Program-made: the position numbers and the translations under genes
Source: Burkholderia territorii
GTDB lineage: Bacteria; Pseudomonadota; Gammaproteobacteria; Burkholderiales; Burkholderiaceae
Length of the DNA stretch: 64,000 bases
Direction: 5' to 3'
Assembly: GCF_902833055.1 (NCBI RefSeq)
Contig: NZ_CADFEJ010000006.1
Location: 1-64,000, forward strand
Notes under the pieces: generated by a model
Told to the model about the DNA's origin: nothing
Seen by the model: only the letters and a program-made list of their open reading frames with translations
The model's database searches: none
In this document: positions 28,811 to 42,208 of the stretch, in pieces
Layout: every line of letters begins with the position of its first letter
Numbering within the stretch: the first letter of the stretch is position 1

Positions 28811-29752
28811 ATGAACAACGCGGTACGCGGCAGCCTGCCGACGCTGGCCATCCTGATCGGCGCATCGGTATGGGGCCTGATCTGGTATCCGCTGCGGATC
28901 CTCGCATCGCTCGGCGTGACCGGCACTCTGGCGAGCGCGTTGACCAGCCTCGTCGCGTTCGTGTTCGTGATCGTCGTGCGGCACCGCACCATCGCGACGC
29001 TGCGCTGGCACTGGGTGCTGCCGGGCATCGCGATCACGGCGGGCGTGACGAACCTCGGTTTCGTGTGGGGCACGATCCACGGCGAAGTGCTGCGCGTGAT
29101 GCTGCTGTTCTATCTGACGCCCGCATGGACCGCGATCTACGCGCATTTCCTGCTGCGCGAGCGGCTGACCTGGGCCGGCGCGGGGCTCGCGGCGCTGTCG
29201 ATCGGTGGCGCGATGCTGATGCTGTGGTCGCCGAATCTCGGCATGCCGCTGCCGGCCAACCCGGCCGAATGGGCAGGGCTCGCGGCCGGCCTGAGTTTCG
29301 CGATGAGCAACGTGCTCGTGATCAAGGCGAGCCGCGAGCTGCCGGAGATGCGCGCGGAGATGCGCACCGCGACGCTGTTCGGCGGCGCGGCGGTGTTCGG
29401 CGCGATCGCGTCGCTGTTCGAGGGGCTGCCGGCCGCACCGGCAGGCGGCCAGCTCGGCATCGCCGCGATGATCGTCGCCGCGATCGGCGTGACGATGGCG
29501 GCGAACAACCTGCTCGTCCAATATGGCCTCGCGCGCGTGCCCGCGAACCGCGCGTCGATCATCATGCTGTTCGAAATCGTGATCACCGCGCTGTCCGCAT
29601 GGGTGTTCGCGAACGAACTGCCGAGCGCGCGCGAGTGGGCGGGCGGCGCGTGCATCGTGCTGGCGACGCTGCTGTCGAGCCGCGTGCATCGTGCCGCGCC
29701 GGCATCGGGCAAACCCGGCGACGGGCGGGACGGCGCGCGCGCGATGGTATGA
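28811..29752 (+). CDS. DMT/EamA family transporter
   Basis: An inner-membrane protein of 313 residues with about ten hydrophobic segments and two EamA repeats. It has the family's N-terminal IGASVWGLIWYPLR and a second repeat beginning near residue 150. It probably exports a small metabolite or amino acid, but the substrate is not readable. ATG 28811 is chosen because AAAGGG lies upstream and the protein begins just before the first helix. It is divergent from dapC and ends 140 bp before smc. Confidence 0.9.
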   Translation: MNNAVRGSLPTLAILIGASVWGLIWYPLRILASLGVTGTLASALTSLVAFVFVIVVRHRTIATLRWHWVLPGIAITAGVTNLGFVWGTIHGEVLRVMLLFYLTPAWTAIYAHFLLRERLTWAGAGLAALSIGGAMLMLWSPNLGMPLPANPAEWAGLAAGLSFAMSNVLVIKASRELPEMRAEMRTATLFGGAAVFGAIASLFEGLPAAPAGGQLGIAAMIVAAIGVTMAANNLLVQYGLARVPANRASIIMLFEIVITALSAWVFANELPSAREWAGGACIVLATLLSSRVHRAAPASGKPGDGRDGARAMV

Positions 29753-29891
29753 TGGAAGCCGTTTGCGGGGCCCAACGCTGGATGCGCGCGGCCCCGCTTT
29801 TGAATTCCGGGGCGCATCGCGCGCACGGGCCGTCCGGCCCCGCGCGTCGCGGCCCCGTCCGTTTCACACCTTCTTCACATCCGATACCGCC

Positions 29892-32800
29892 GTGCGTCTG
29901 AGCTCGATCAAACTCGCTGGCTTCAAATCCTTCGTCGATCCCACGCATTTCCAGGTTCCGGGCCAGCTTGTCGGCGTGGTGGGCCCGAACGGGTGCGGCA
30001 AGTCCAACATCATCGATGCCGTGCGCTGGGTGCTCGGCGAGTCGCGCGCGTCCGAGCTGCGCGGCGAGTCGATGCAGGACGTCATCTTCAACGGCTCGAC
30101 CGCCCGCAAGCCCGGCAGCCGGGCCAGCGTCGAACTGATCTTCGACAACTCCGACGGCCGCGCGGCCGGCCAGTGGGGCCAGTACGGCGAGATCGCCGTG
30201 AAGCGCGTGCTGACGCGCGACGGCACGTCGAGCTACTACATCAACAACCTGCCGGCGCGCCGCCGCGACATCCAGGACATCTTCCTCGGCACGGGCCTCG
30301 GGCCCCGCGCATACGCGATCATCGGGCAGGGCATGATCGCGCGGATCATCGAGGCGAAGCCGGAGGAACTGCGCGTGTTCCTCGAGGAAGCCGCGGGCGT
30401 GTCGAAGTACAAGGAACGTCGTCGCGAGACCGAGAACCGCCTGCACGACACGCGCGAGAACCTGACGCGCGTCGAGGACATCGTCCGCGAATTGGGCGCG
30501 AACCTCGAGAAGCTCGAGGCGCAGGCCGTCGTCGCGACAAAATACAAGGAACTCGTCGCCGACGGCGAGGAGAAGCAGCGCCTGTTGTGGCTGCTGCGCA
30601 AGAACGAGGCCGCGGGCGAGCAGCAGAAGCAGCAGCGCGCGATCGAGCAGGCGCAGATCGACCTCGAGGCGCAGACGGCGAAGTTGCGCGAAGTCGAGTC
30701 GCAGCTCGAGACGTTGCGGGTCGCGCATTATTCGGCGAGCGACGCGATGCAGGGCGCACAGGGCGCGCTCTACGAGGCGAACGCCGAAGTGAGCCGCCTC
30801 GAGGCCGAGATCAAGTTCATCGTCGAATCGCGCAACCGCGTACAGGCGCAGATCGCCGCGCTGAACGCGCAGCGCGAGCAATGGCGCGCGCAGGCCGAGA
30901 AGGCGCAGGACGAGCTCGAGGAAGCCGAAGAGGCGCGGGCGATGGCCGACGAGAAGGCCGCGCTCGCCGAGGACAACGCGGCCGCGAAACACGACGCGCT
31001 GCCGGCGCTCGAGGCGAAATGGCGCGATGCGCAGGCGCAGCTCAACGAAGAACGCGCGCGGATCGCGCAGACCGAGCAGTCGCTGAAGCTCGAGGCCGCG
31101 CACCAGCGCAATGCCGACCAGCAGCTCCAGCAGCTTCAGCAGCGCCATGAACGCCTGAAGTCCGAGGCGGGCGGGCTCGACGCGCCGGACGAAGCGCAGC
31201 TCGAGGAGCTGCGCATGCAGCTCGCCGAGCAGGAAGAGATCCTCGCCGAGGCCCAGGCACGTCTGGCTGATGCGCAGGAAGCGCTGCCGCGCCTCGACGG
31301 CGAGCGCCGTGCCGCGCAGGAGCGCGTGCAGGCCGAAAGCGCGCAGATTCACCAGCTCGAGGCGCGGCTCGCCGCGCTCAAGCAACTGCAGGAGAACGTG
31401 CAGACCGAAGGCAAGATCCAGCCGTGGCTCGACAAGCACGAGCTCGGCGCGCTGCCGCGTCTGTGGAAGAAGCTGCACGTCGAGGCCGGCTGGGAAGCCG
31501 CGCTCGAGGCTGTGCTGCGCGAGCGCCTCGCGGCGCTCGAAGTGTCGAATCTCGACTGGGTGAAGGCGTTCGCGACCGATGCGCCGCCCGCGAAGCTCGC
31601 GTTCTACGCGCCGCCCGCGGCCGGTGAGCCGCCCGCGGCCGCGGCCGGGCTGCGTCCGGTGCTGTCGCTCGTGCGCATCGACGATGCGGGCATTCGTGCG
31701 GTGCTGAACGACTGGCTCGGCAACGTGTACGTCGCCGACGACGTCGCGCAGGCGCTCGCGATGCGCGCGCAACTGCCGGCCGGCGGCGCATTCGTCGTCA
31801 AGGCCGGCCACGTCGTCACGCGTGTCGGCGTGCAGCTGTACGCGGCCGATTCGGAGCAGGCCGGAATGCTGGCCCGTCAGCAGGAAATCGAGAACCTGAC
31901 GCGCCAGGTGCGCGCGCAGGCGCTGCTCGCCGACGAGGCGCGCACCGCGGCCGTGCGCGCGGAGGCGGCGCACACGCAGGCCACGCAGGCGCTCGGCGAC
32001 GTGCGCGCGCAGGCCGAACGCGCGACGCAGCGCGTGCATGCGCTGCAGATGGACGTGCTCAAGCTCGCGCAGGCGCACGAGCGCTACACGCAGCGCAGCA
32101 CGCAGATCCGCGAGGAGCTGGAGGAAATCGGCGCGCAGATCGACGAGCAGCGTGCACTGCGCGCGGAATCGGAAGCGAACTTCGAGCGTTTCGACGGCGA
32201 ACTCGCTGAGCTGCAGGCGCGCTTCGAGGACAACCAGCTCGCATTCGAGGCGCTCGACGAATCGCTGACGCAGGCGCGCCAGGAAGCGCGCGACCTCGAG
32301 CGCGGCGCGAACGACGCACGCTTCGCCGCGCGCAACGCGGTCACGCGGATCGACGAGCTCAAGCGCAGCATCCAGGTCGCGCACGAGCAGAGCGAGCGCG
32401 TTGCCGCGTCGCTGGAAGACGCGCGCGCCGAACTCGAAACGATCAACGAGCAGACCGCGCACACGGGCCTGCAGGACGCGCTCGAAATTCGCGCGGTGAA
32501 GGAAGAGGCGCTGCAGGCCGCGCGGATCGAACTCGACGACCTGACCGCGAAGCTGCGTGCATCGGACGAGCAGCGTCTCGTCGCCGAGCGTTCACTGCAG
32601 CCGCTGCGCGACCGCATCACCGAGCTGCAGCTGAAGGAGCAGGCCGCGCGCCTGGCCGTCGAGCAGTTCGCCGAGCAGCTCACGGCGGCCGAGGTCGATG
32701 AGGAAGCGCTGCGCGAAAAGCTCACGCCGGACCTGAAGCCGTCGTACCTGCAGGGCGAGGTCACGCGCCTGAACAACGCGATCAACGCGCTGGGCCCGGT

Positions 32801-33404
32801 CAACATGGCCGCGCTCGACGAGCTGAAGGCCGCGAGCGAGCGCAAGGTGTTCCTCGATGCGCAGTCGGCCGACCTGACCGACGCGATCACGACGCTCGAG
32901 GATGCGATCCACAAGATCGACCAGGAAACCCGCACGCTGCTGCAGGGCACCTTCGACGAGGTCAACCGTCACTTCAGCGACCTGTTCCCGCGCCTGTTCG
33001 GCGGTGGCCAGGCGAAGCTGATCATGACGGGCGACGAGATCCTCGATGCGGGCGTGCAGGTGATGGCGCAGCCGCCGGGCAAGAAGAACGCGACCATCCA
33101 CCTGCTGTCGGGCGGCGAGAAGGCGCTGACCGCCACCGCGCTGGTGTTCGCGATGTTCCAGCTGAACCCGGCGCCATTCTGTCTGCTCGACGAGGTCGAC
33201 GCGCCGCTCGACGACGCGAACACCGAGCGTTTCGCGAATCTGGTGCGCGCGATGTCCGACAAGACGCAGTTCCTCTTCATCTCGCACAACAAGATCGCGA
33301 TGGAGATGGCGCAGCAGCTGATCGGCGTGACGATGCAGGAGCAGGGCGTGTCGCGGATCGTCGCGGTGGACATGGAAACCGCCGCGGGTTTTGCCCAGAA
33401 TTGA
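29892..33404 (+). CDS. smc: Chromosome partition protein SMC
   Basis: The condensin ATPase that compacts and segregates the chromosome with ScpA/ScpB (not in this window). 1170 residues. Walker A GPNGCGKSN is at 31-39. Two long coiled coils flank a hinge at about 505-645, and the signature LLSGGEKALTATALVFA and Walker B FCLLDEVDAPLDDAN are near the C-terminus. The start is GTG 29892 (protein reads RLSSIKLAGFKSFVDP). No ribosome binding site precedes it. It heads the series smc-zipA-ligA-def. Confidence 0.96.
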   Translation: MRLSSIKLAGFKSFVDPTHFQVPGQLVGVVGPNGCGKSNIIDAVRWVLGESRASELRGESMQDVIFNGSTARKPGSRASVELIFDNSDGRAAGQWGQYGEIAVKRVLTRDGTSSYYINNLPARRRDIQDIFLGTGLGPRAYAIIGQGMIARIIEAKPEELRVFLEEAAGVSKYKERRRETENRLHDTRENLTRVEDIVRELGANLEKLEAQAVVATKYKELVADGEEKQRLLWLLRKNEAAGEQQKQQRAIEQAQIDLEAQTAKLREVESQLETLRVAHYSASDAMQGAQGALYEANAEVSRLEAEIKFIVESRNRVQAQIAALNAQREQWRAQAEKAQDELEEAEEARAMADEKAALAEDNAAAKHDALPALEAKWRDAQAQLNEERARIAQTEQSLKLEAAHQRNADQQLQQLQQRHERLKSEAGGLDAPDEAQLEELRMQLAEQEEILAEAQARLADAQEALPRLDGERRAAQERVQAESAQIHQLEARLAALKQLQENVQTEGKIQPWLDKHELGALPRLWKKLHVEAGWEAALEAVLRERLAALEVSNLDWVKAFATDAPPAKLAFYAPPAAGEPPAAAAGLRPVLSLVRIDDAGIRAVLNDWLGNVYVADDVAQALAMRAQLPAGGAFVVKAGHVVTRVGVQLYAADSEQAGMLARQQEIENLTRQVRAQALLADEARTAAVRAEAAHTQATQALGDVRAQAERATQRVHALQMDVLKLAQAHERYTQRSTQIREELEEIGAQIDEQRALRAESEANFERFDGELAELQARFEDNQLAFEALDESLTQARQEARDLERGANDARFAARNAVTRIDELKRSIQVAHEQSERVAASLEDARAELETINEQTAHTGLQDALEIRAVKEEALQAARIELDDLTAKLRASDEQRLVAERSLQPLRDRITELQLKEQAARLAVEQFAEQLTAAEVDEEALREKLTPDLKPSYLQGEVTRLNNAINALGPVNMAALDELKAASERKVFLDAQSADLTDAITTLEDAIHKIDQETRTLLQGTFDEVNRHFSDLFPRLFGGGQAKLIMTGDEILDAGVQVMAQPPGKKNATIHLLSGGEKALTATALVFAMFQLNPAPFCLLDEVDAPLDDANTERFANLVRAMSDKTQFLFISHNKIAMEMAQQLIGVTMQEQGVSRIVAVDMETAAGFAQN

Positions 33405-33489
33405 CGTTTGACGAAACCGGACCGCGTTCGCGCGGCGCATGGGCGCCCGTTCGCGGGTCCGACGAACAAGAATTGCTGATGGAGCGTGC

Positions 33490-34782
33490 ATGGACGAGTT
33501 GACACTCGGATTGATCGGCGCGGGCGCCGTCGTGGTGGGCGGCGTCGTGGTCTACAACGCATGGCAGGGCGCGAAGGTGCGGCGCAGGATGCCGCGCCCG
33601 ATGCCGGAGGAAACGGCCGAGGCGATGAATCGCCCCGAGCGCGACGAAGAGTTGCCGTTTATCGAGCCGGTGCGCCAGCCCGTGCGCCGCGAATCCGCTG
33701 CGCCGGCACCGGCCGCTGCGGCCGCGGGCGCGCCGGCCGAAGCCGCGCGCGTCGAGCCGACCTTCGGCGGCGTGGCGCCTGCCGACACGCCGGCCGACCT
33801 GCAGGCCGAGGCCACCGGCGGCGACGTGCCGTCGGCGTCGAGCGGGCATGCGGAGCAGGTCGACGAAGGTGCGGTTGCCGCCGCACAGGAGGCACCGGCC
33901 GCCGATGCCTCGAACGAACCGGCCGAACCCGTGCTGCCCGCCGCGACGACGATTTCGTCGGCGCCGCCCGCGATCGTCGACCGCCGGATCGACTGCATCG
34001 TGCCGATTCGCCTTGGCGCGCCGCTGCCGGGCGACAAGATCCTGCCGGTCGCGCAACGGCTGCGCCGCGCGGGCACCAAGCCCGTGCATATCGAGGGCAA
34101 GCCGGAAGGCGGCCAGTGGGAGCTGCTGCAGAACGGCGTGCGCTATGAAGAACTGCGCGCGGCCGCGCAGCTCGCGAACCGTAGCGGGGCGCTGAACGAG
34201 CTCGAATTCTCCGAATTCGTGACGGGCGTCCAGCAGTTCGCCGACGCGATCGACGGCGCGCCGGAATTCCCGGACATGATGGAGACGGTCGCGATGGCGC
34301 GCGAGCTCGACGGCTTTGCCGCGCAGTGCGACGCGCAGTTGTCGATCAACGTGATGTCGGACGGCGCGCCGTGGTCGGCGAACTACGTGCAGGCCGTGGC
34401 TTCGCAGGACGGGCTGCTGCTGTCGCGCGACGGCACGCGCTTCGTGAAGCTCGACGCGAAACAGAACCCCGTATTCATGCTGCAGTTCGGCGACACGAAC
34501 TTCCTGCGTGACGACCTGACGTACAAGGGCGGCAACATGATCACGCTGGTGCTCGACGTGCCGGTGGCGGAGGAGGACATCCTGCCGTTCCGGCTGATGT
34601 GCGACTACGCGAAGTCGCTGTCCGAGCGGATCGGCGCACGAGTCGTCGACGATTCGCGCCGGCCGCTGCCGGAATCGACGCTGGCGGCGATCGACCAGCA
34701 ACTGATGAAGCTGTACGCGAAGCTCGAGGAAGCGGGCATCCCGGCCGGTTCGCCGGTCACGCGCCGCCTCTTCAGCCAGTAA
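33490..34782 (+). CDS. zipA: Cell division protein ZipA-like
   Basis: A 430-residue protein with the ZipA plan. An N-terminal membrane anchor (about 6-24, LGLIGAGAVVVGGVVVY) is followed by a basic patch and a long Ala/Pro/Glu-rich linker (about 60-165), and a C-terminal ZipA-type FtsZ-binding domain (about 290-425). It should tether FtsZ to the inner membrane at the septum. The position between smc and ligA agrees with the zipA-ligA pairing known from gamma-proteobacteria. ATG 33490 directly precedes the anchor helix. Confidence 0.88.
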   Translation: MDELTLGLIGAGAVVVGGVVVYNAWQGAKVRRRMPRPMPEETAEAMNRPERDEELPFIEPVRQPVRRESAAPAPAAAAAGAPAEAARVEPTFGGVAPADTPADLQAEATGGDVPSASSGHAEQVDEGAVAAAQEAPAADASNEPAEPVLPAATTISSAPPAIVDRRIDCIVPIRLGAPLPGDKILPVAQRLRRAGTKPVHIEGKPEGGQWELLQNGVRYEELRAAAQLANRSGALNELEFSEFVTGVQQFADAIDGAPEFPDMMETVAMARELDGFAAQCDAQLSINVMSDGAPWSANYVQAVASQDGLLLSRDGTRFVKLDAKQNPVFMLQFGDTNFLRDDLTYKGGNMITLVLDVPVAEEDILPFRLMCDYAKSLSERIGARVVDDSRRPLPESTLAAIDQQLMKLYAKLEEAGIPAGSPVTRRLFSQ

Positions 34783-34915
34783 CGCGTTTCAAGGGGCGAC
34801 GGTCTGCGGTGCCGTCGCCCGTCGTCGTTGCAGTGCACACATACACCGTCGGCATGCACTGCAGCGGCCCGCCGCGAGGCACGCATCGTGCGCCCCCGCC
34901 GCGACGTCAAACTGA

Positions 34916-37563
<2,648 letters not shown>

Positions 37564-37600
37564 CGTTCGGGCGGCCGCGCGCCGCCGCCGTGCCGAAACG

Positions 37601-37626
37601 AAAAGCCCGCTTGCGCGGGCTTTTTT
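37601..37626 (+). terminator. Bidirectional terminator between def and the pseudouridine synthase
   Basis: AAAAGCCCGC (37601-37610) pairs with GCGGGCTTTT (37615-37624) around TTGC, followed by T6. It serves def on the plus strand and, with a shorter T4, the convergent pseudouridine synthase gene on the minus strand. Confidence 0.9.
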
Positions 37627-37658
37627 GCATTGCGCGGCACGCGAGCGCGTGCCTGCCG

Positions 37659-39560
37659 TCAGAACGACTCGTCGGCCGACAGGTAGCGCCATTGCCCTTG
37701 CGGCAGCGCACCGAGCATCACGCGGCCCATCCGCACGCGTTTCAGGCCGATTACTTCGAGACCGACCAGTTCGCACATGCGCCGGATCTGACGCTTCTTG
37801 CCTTCGCGCAGCACGAAACGCAGCTGTTCGCCGTTCTGCCAGCTCACCATCGCGGGCTTCAGCGGGACGCCGTCGAGCTCGAGGCCGTGACGCAGCTTCG
37901 CGAGCGATTCCGCGGGGAAGTGCTGGTCGATGTCGATCAGTCGTTCGCCGTAGCGCACGCGTACCAGGTATTCCTTGTCGATGTCCGACTGCTCGCCGAT
38001 CAGCTGCTTCGCGATCCGGCCGTTCTGCGTCAGCACGAGCAGGCCGGTCGAATCGATGTCGAGCCGCCCGGCGGGCGCGAGCGCGTGCAGATGTTGCGGC
38101 GAGAAGCGCACTTGCGAGCGATCGCCGCTCCACTGGTTCGCGCGCGTGATCAGCACCGACGCCGGCTCGTAGCCGTCTTCCGCCTGACCCGACACATAGC
38201 CGACCGGCTTGTGCAGCAGGATCGTCACCTGCGCGGCCTGCGCGGCGCTCGCGCGCCCGTCGATCTCGATTTTCTGGTCCGGGCGGACCTTGGTGCCGAG
38301 CGTGTCGATGCGTTCGCCGTCGACGAGCACCCAGCCCTTTTCGATCCATTCGTCCGCTTCGCGGCGCGAGCACAGGCCGAGTTCGGACATGCGCTTCGAC
38401 AGGCGCATCAGGCCCGTTTCGTCGCCGTGGTCGACGTCGGCGGCGCGGCGCTTGACCGGTTGGGCGGTTTTCAGTGCGGCGCCGGTCGAGCGGCGGTCGG
38501 AGCTGGTGCGCTCGCCGAAGCCGCGCTTCTCGGCATAGCCGGTTGCCTTGTCGCGATACGGTGCGCGTGCAGCGCCTTCGGCACCTGCGCGGCGCGGGCG
38601 AGCATCGTCGTCGCCTCGGCGTGCGGGGCGATCGGACGACGTACGGCGTTCACCGAAGATGCGCTTTTCGCCTGCGCCGGCTGCTTTGTCGCGATACGGT
38701 GCGCGAGCAGCGCCTTCGGCGCCTGCGCGGCGCGGGCGCGCATCGTCGTCGCCTCGGCGTGCGGGACGATCGGACGCTGTGCGGCGTTCACCGAAGCTGC
38801 GCTTTTCGCCTGCGCTGGGCGCCTTGTCGCGATACGGTGCGCGAGCAGCGCCTTCGGCGCCTGCGCGGCGCGGGCGCGCATCGTCGTCGCCTCGGCGTGC
38901 GGGGCGATCGGATTGCGTGCGACGTTCGCTGAAGCCGCGCTTTTCGTCTGCGCCGGCCGCCTTGTCGCGATACGGTACGCGTGCAGCGCCTTCGCCGCTT
39001 GCGCGGCGCGGCCGAGTATCGTCGTCGCTACGCCGCGCCGGGCGATCGGAGGACGTACGGCGTTCACCGAAGCTGCGCTTTTCGCCTGCGCCGGCCGCCT
39101 TGTCGCGATACGGTGCGCGTGCAGCGCCTTCGCCGCTTGCGCGGCGCGGGCGCGTATCGTCGTCGCTACGCCGCGCCGGGCGATCGGACGACGTACGGCG
39201 TTCGCCAAAGCTGCGCTTTTCGCCTTCACCGGCTGCCTTGTCGCGATAGGGCGCACGTGCACCGCCTTCGGCGCGGCCGCCCGGCTTCGCATCGCTGCGA
39301 TAACCGCGTTCGGCGGCGCCATCACGCGGTGCGCGCTTCGCCGGAGCGCGATCCGCACCCGGGCCCTCCGCGCCGCGCGGCTTGAATGCGCGCTCGCCGG
39401 CGGCGGCCGGTGCGGCGGCCTTCTTCGGGCGCGGCGGCTTGTCGGCCGCGGACGGCGCGGCCGGGCGCACCGCCTTGCGGGCGACGAGGCTGCCGGAGCG
39501 GACGGGTGCGCGGGTCGGCGACGCCGGCCGCGGATTCTTGACGGTCAATTTGGTGCGCAT
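37659..39560 (-). CDS. S4-domain pseudouridine synthase (RluF/RluB group) with long repeat tail
   Basis: Isomerises uridine in 23S rRNA. The catalytic module is at the C-terminus: an S4 RNA-binding domain (about 385-435), then the TruB/Rsu-type domain with the [11 protein letters not shown] motif and catalytic D501, and [16 protein letters not shown]. The last segment is closer to E. coli RluF than RluB in my reading. The first 380 residues are not part of the family: a basic Ala/Pro region, then six 46-residue repeats (103-358). E. coli RluF is about 290 residues, so more than half of this 633-residue protein is extra. It ends 98 bp from def (convergent) and precedes glnD. Confidence 0.9.
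   Translation of the reverse strand: MRTKLTVKNPRPASPTRAPVRSGSLVARKAVRPAAPSAADKPPRPKKAAAPAAAGERAFKPRGAEGPGADRAPAKRAPRDGAAERGYRSDAKPGGRAEGGARAPYRDKAAGEGEKRSFGERRTSSDRPARRSDDDTRPRRASGEGAARAPYRDKAAGAGEKRSFGERRTSSDRPARRSDDDTRPRRASGEGAARVPYRDKAAGADEKRGFSERRTQSDRPARRGDDDARPRRAGAEGAARAPYRDKAPSAGEKRSFGERRTASDRPARRGDDDARPRRAGAEGAARAPYRDKAAGAGEKRIFGERRTSSDRPARRGDDDARPRRAGAEGAARAPYRDKATGYAEKRGFGERTSSDRRSTGAALKTAQPVKRRAADVDHGDETGLMRLSKRMSELGLCSRREADEWIEKGWVLVDGERIDTLGTKVRPDQKIEIDGRASAAQAAQVTILLHKPVGYVSGQAEDGYEPASVLITRANQWSGDRSQVRFSPQHLHALAPAGRLDIDSTGLLVLTQNGRIAKQLIGEQSDIDKEYLVRVRYGERLIDIDQHFPAESLAKLRHGLELDGVPLKPAMVSWQNGEQLRFVLREGKKRQIRRMCELVGLEVIGLKRVRMGRVMLGALPQGQWRYLSADESF
38487..39254 (-). repeat. Coding tandem repeat, 138-bp period, about 5.5 units
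   Basis: Five full units and one partial unit encode 46 residues each, with the core [20 protein letters not shown] and then a DRPARR-(S/G)DDD-(T/A)RPRR segment. Units 1-2 share one version of the last third ([16 protein letters not shown]) and units 3-5 another ([16 protein letters not shown]). This points to recent unit-level duplication. The sixth unit diverges after 25 residues. Confidence 0.93.
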
Positions 39561-39576
39561 AAACGCTGTGATTCAT

Positions 39577-42153
39577 TCAGACTGCGATCGCGCGCAGCAA
39601 TTCGGTTTCGAGCTGGATCTGCAGGCGGTTGTCGGACAGGCCGGCACCGTCAAGCAGGAAGATGTCCTCGACGCGTTCGCCGAGCGTATTGATCCGCGCC
39701 GCGTGGACGCCGACCCGATGCTCGGCCAGGACGCGCGCGATCGAATAGAGAAGGCCCGGCCGGTCGTTGGCGGACACGGACAGGATGTAGTACTGGCCGC
39801 GCTCGTCGGCCCGAAGGTCGACGCGCGGCGTGATCGGAAACGTCCGGGACAGCCTCGACAGGCGGCCCTTCGACGGTTCCGGCAGCGAAGCGGCTTCGGC
39901 AAGGCGCGTCGCGAGTTGCTGTTCGACCAGATTCGCGATGTCGCGGTAGCGCACGTCGTGTTCGGTCTGCGTGACGATGAAGTTGTCGAGCGCGTAGCCG
40001 TGCCGCGTCGTGCTGACGCGTGCATCGAGCACCGACAGCCCGTTGCGGTCGAAGTACGCACAGATGCCCGCGAACAGGTCGGGGCGGTCCTTCACGTACA
40101 CGAGCACCTGCAGCGCGTCGCCGATCGGCGACGGCCGTGCGCGCACGATCGCGGTTTCGGCGTTCACGTGCCGGTACAGCACACGCGTTTGCCAGGCGAT
40201 GTCGGCCGCGTCGTGGCGCAGGAAAAAGCCGATGTCGAGCTGATCCCACAGCGCGCGGTGCGCGTCTTCGGGCACGGTTTCGAGGCGCAGCAGCGCGAGC
40301 GCCTGCTCCTGCCGCGACTTCAGTTCCGAATGCGCGTCGGGATTCGCGCCGCCGAGCACCGCCAGCGTGATCCGGTAGAGGTCTTCGAGAAGCTTGCCCT
40401 TCCACGTGTTCCACACCTTCGGGCTCGTGCCGCGGATATCGGCGACGGTCAGCAGGTAGAGCGCGGTGAGGTAGCGTTCGTTGCCGACGACTTCGGCGAA
40501 GCGCTTGATGACCTCGGGGTCGCTCGTGTCCTGCTTCTGCGCGACCTGGCTCATGGTCAGGTGATGCTGGACGAGCCACACGATCAGCGCCGCGTCGTCG
40601 CCGTCGATCCCGTGTTCGCGGCAGAAGCGTCGCGCGTCGGCCATCCCGAGCGTCGAGTGGTCGCCGCCGCGGCCTTTCGCGATGTCGTGGAACAGCGCCG
40701 CGACATACAGCACCCACGGGCGCTCGAAATTGCCGATCAGCTGGCTGCAGAACGGGTATTCGTGCGCATGCTCGGCCACCGCGAAGCGGCGGATGTTGCG
40801 CAACACCATCAGGATGTGCTGATCGACCGTGTACACGTGGTACAGGTCGTGCTGCATCTGGCCGACGATGCGGCGGAAATTCAGCAGGTAGCGGCCGAGC
40901 ACGCTCGTCTGGTTCATCAGCCGGAACGCGTGCGTGATGCCTTCGGGCTGCTGCAGGATCTGCATGAACGTGCGGCGGTTCTGCGGATCGCGCCGCCACG
41001 TGTTGTTCATGATTTCGCGCGAGTTGTACAGCGCGCGCAGCGTGCGGGCGGACAGGCCCTTCACGCCGCGGGTCGTCTCGTACAGCAGGAACGCTTCGAG
41101 GATCGCGTCCGGATGGCGCTCGAACACGCCGTCGTCGACGATCTCGAGCATGCCCTGCTTTTCGACGAAGCGATCGGGCGACAGCACGCGCGTGATGCCG
41201 CTCGTCGCGGGAAACAGCTGCGCCTCGATGTTCTGGATCAGGATCGTCGCCAGCTGCGTGACCGCTTTCGCGGCCCAGTAGTAGCGGCGCATCAGCTGCT
41301 CGCTGGCGCGCCTGGCCTGCGTCGACTGGTAGCCGAAGCTCTCGGCGGCCTGCGTCTGCAGGTCGAACACGAGCATGTCCTGGCGGCGGCCGGCGATCAC
41401 GTGCAGCCGCGCGCGCAACGTCTTCAGGAATCCTTCGTTGCGGCGCAGCTCGCGCGCCTCGCGATCGGTGATGAGGCCGCGCGTGTCGAGTTCGCGCCAG
41501 CTGCTGCCGAAACCGGCCGCGCGCGCGATCCACAGGATCGTCTGCAGGTCGCGCAACCCGCCCGGGCTTTCCTTCACGTTCGGCTCGAGGCTGTACGGCG
41601 TGTCCTGGAACTTCGCGTGGCGCTGGCGCATTTCGAGCACCTTCGCGGTGAAGAACGCGCGCGCGTCGAGCGCCTCGTGATACCGGACGGTGAAGCGCTC
41701 GAACAGCGCGGTGCTGCCGACGATGCGGCGCGCCTCGAGCAGCGACGTCTGCACGGTGACGTCCTGCGACGCTTCCTCGATGCACTGCGCGACCGTGCGC
41801 ACGCTGCTGCCGATCTCGAGGCCGAGATCCCATGCCATTCCGATGAAGCGCTCGATGCGTGCGTCGAGCGACGGGTCGTGCGCATCGGGCAGCAACACGA
41901 GGATGTCGACGTCGGAGTAGGGGGCGAGCTCGCCGCGCCCGTAGCCGCCGACGGCGACCAGCGCGAGCGTCGCGGGCAGCGCGCAGTCGTCCCACACGCG
42001 CTTGAGCGCGTCGTCGGTGAGTTTCGACAGCGCGTGCATCAGCGATGCGACGTTCGCCGCGCTGCGAAAGCGCGCGAGCATGTCGGCCTTGGCGGCCTTG
42101 AATTCGGCGCGCCGCGACAGCGCTTCGGGCGAGGGGGCGGCGTGAGCGCTCAT
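39577..42153 (-). CDS. glnD: PII uridylyltransferase/uridylyl-removing enzyme GlnD
   Basis: The glutamine sensor that adds or removes UMP on PII (GlnB/GlnK). 858 residues. The nucleotidyltransferase motif [19 protein letters not shown] is at about 66-84, the HD domain with [15 protein letters not shown] is near 490-505, and two ACT domains end the protein. It lies between map and the pseudouridine synthase gene, all on the minus strand. map is upstream by 55 bp. Confidence 0.97.
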   Translation of the reverse strand: MSAHAAPSPEALSRRAEFKAAKADMLARFRSAANVASLMHALSKLTDDALKRVWDDCALPATLALVAVGGYGRGELAPYSDVDILVLLPDAHDPSLDARIERFIGMAWDLGLEIGSSVRTVAQCIEEASQDVTVQTSLLEARRIVGSTALFERFTVRYHEALDARAFFTAKVLEMRQRHAKFQDTPYSLEPNVKESPGGLRDLQTILWIARAAGFGSSWRELDTRGLITDREARELRRNEGFLKTLRARLHVIAGRRQDMLVFDLQTQAAESFGYQSTQARRASEQLMRRYYWAAKAVTQLATILIQNIEAQLFPATSGITRVLSPDRFVEKQGMLEIVDDGVFERHPDAILEAFLLYETTRGVKGLSARTLRALYNSREIMNNTWRRDPQNRRTFMQILQQPEGITHAFRLMNQTSVLGRYLLNFRRIVGQMQHDLYHVYTVDQHILMVLRNIRRFAVAEHAHEYPFCSQLIGNFERPWVLYVAALFHDIAKGRGGDHSTLGMADARRFCREHGIDGDDAALIVWLVQHHLTMSQVAQKQDTSDPEVIKRFAEVVGNERYLTALYLLTVADIRGTSPKVWNTWKGKLLEDLYRITLAVLGGANPDAHSELKSRQEQALALLRLETVPEDAHRALWDQLDIGFFLRHDAADIAWQTRVLYRHVNAETAIVRARPSPIGDALQVLVYVKDRPDLFAGICAYFDRNGLSVLDARVSTTRHGYALDNFIVTQTEHDVRYRDIANLVEQQLATRLAEAASLPEPSKGRLSRLSRTFPITPRVDLRADERGQYYILSVSANDRPGLLYSIARVLAEHRVGVHAARINTLGERVEDIFLLDGAGLSDNRLQIQLETELLRAIAV

Positions 42154-42208
42154 GGGCGGGCCGTTCGGGTCAGCAGGTCGGTGGGGCGGGCGGGGCTGGC
42201 GCGGCGGC

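Noticed and set aside
29583-32462. A very long open frame (959 codons) antisense to smc
   Set aside because: It is a GC-rich shadow frame opposite a conserved gene, with arginine, leucine and alanine bias and no recognisable domain. The sense strand encodes a full SMC protein.
38487-39254. A CRISPR-like or satellite array
   Set aside because: The period is 138 bp with no unique spacers, the frame stays open, and the units encode similar peptides. It is a coding repeat.
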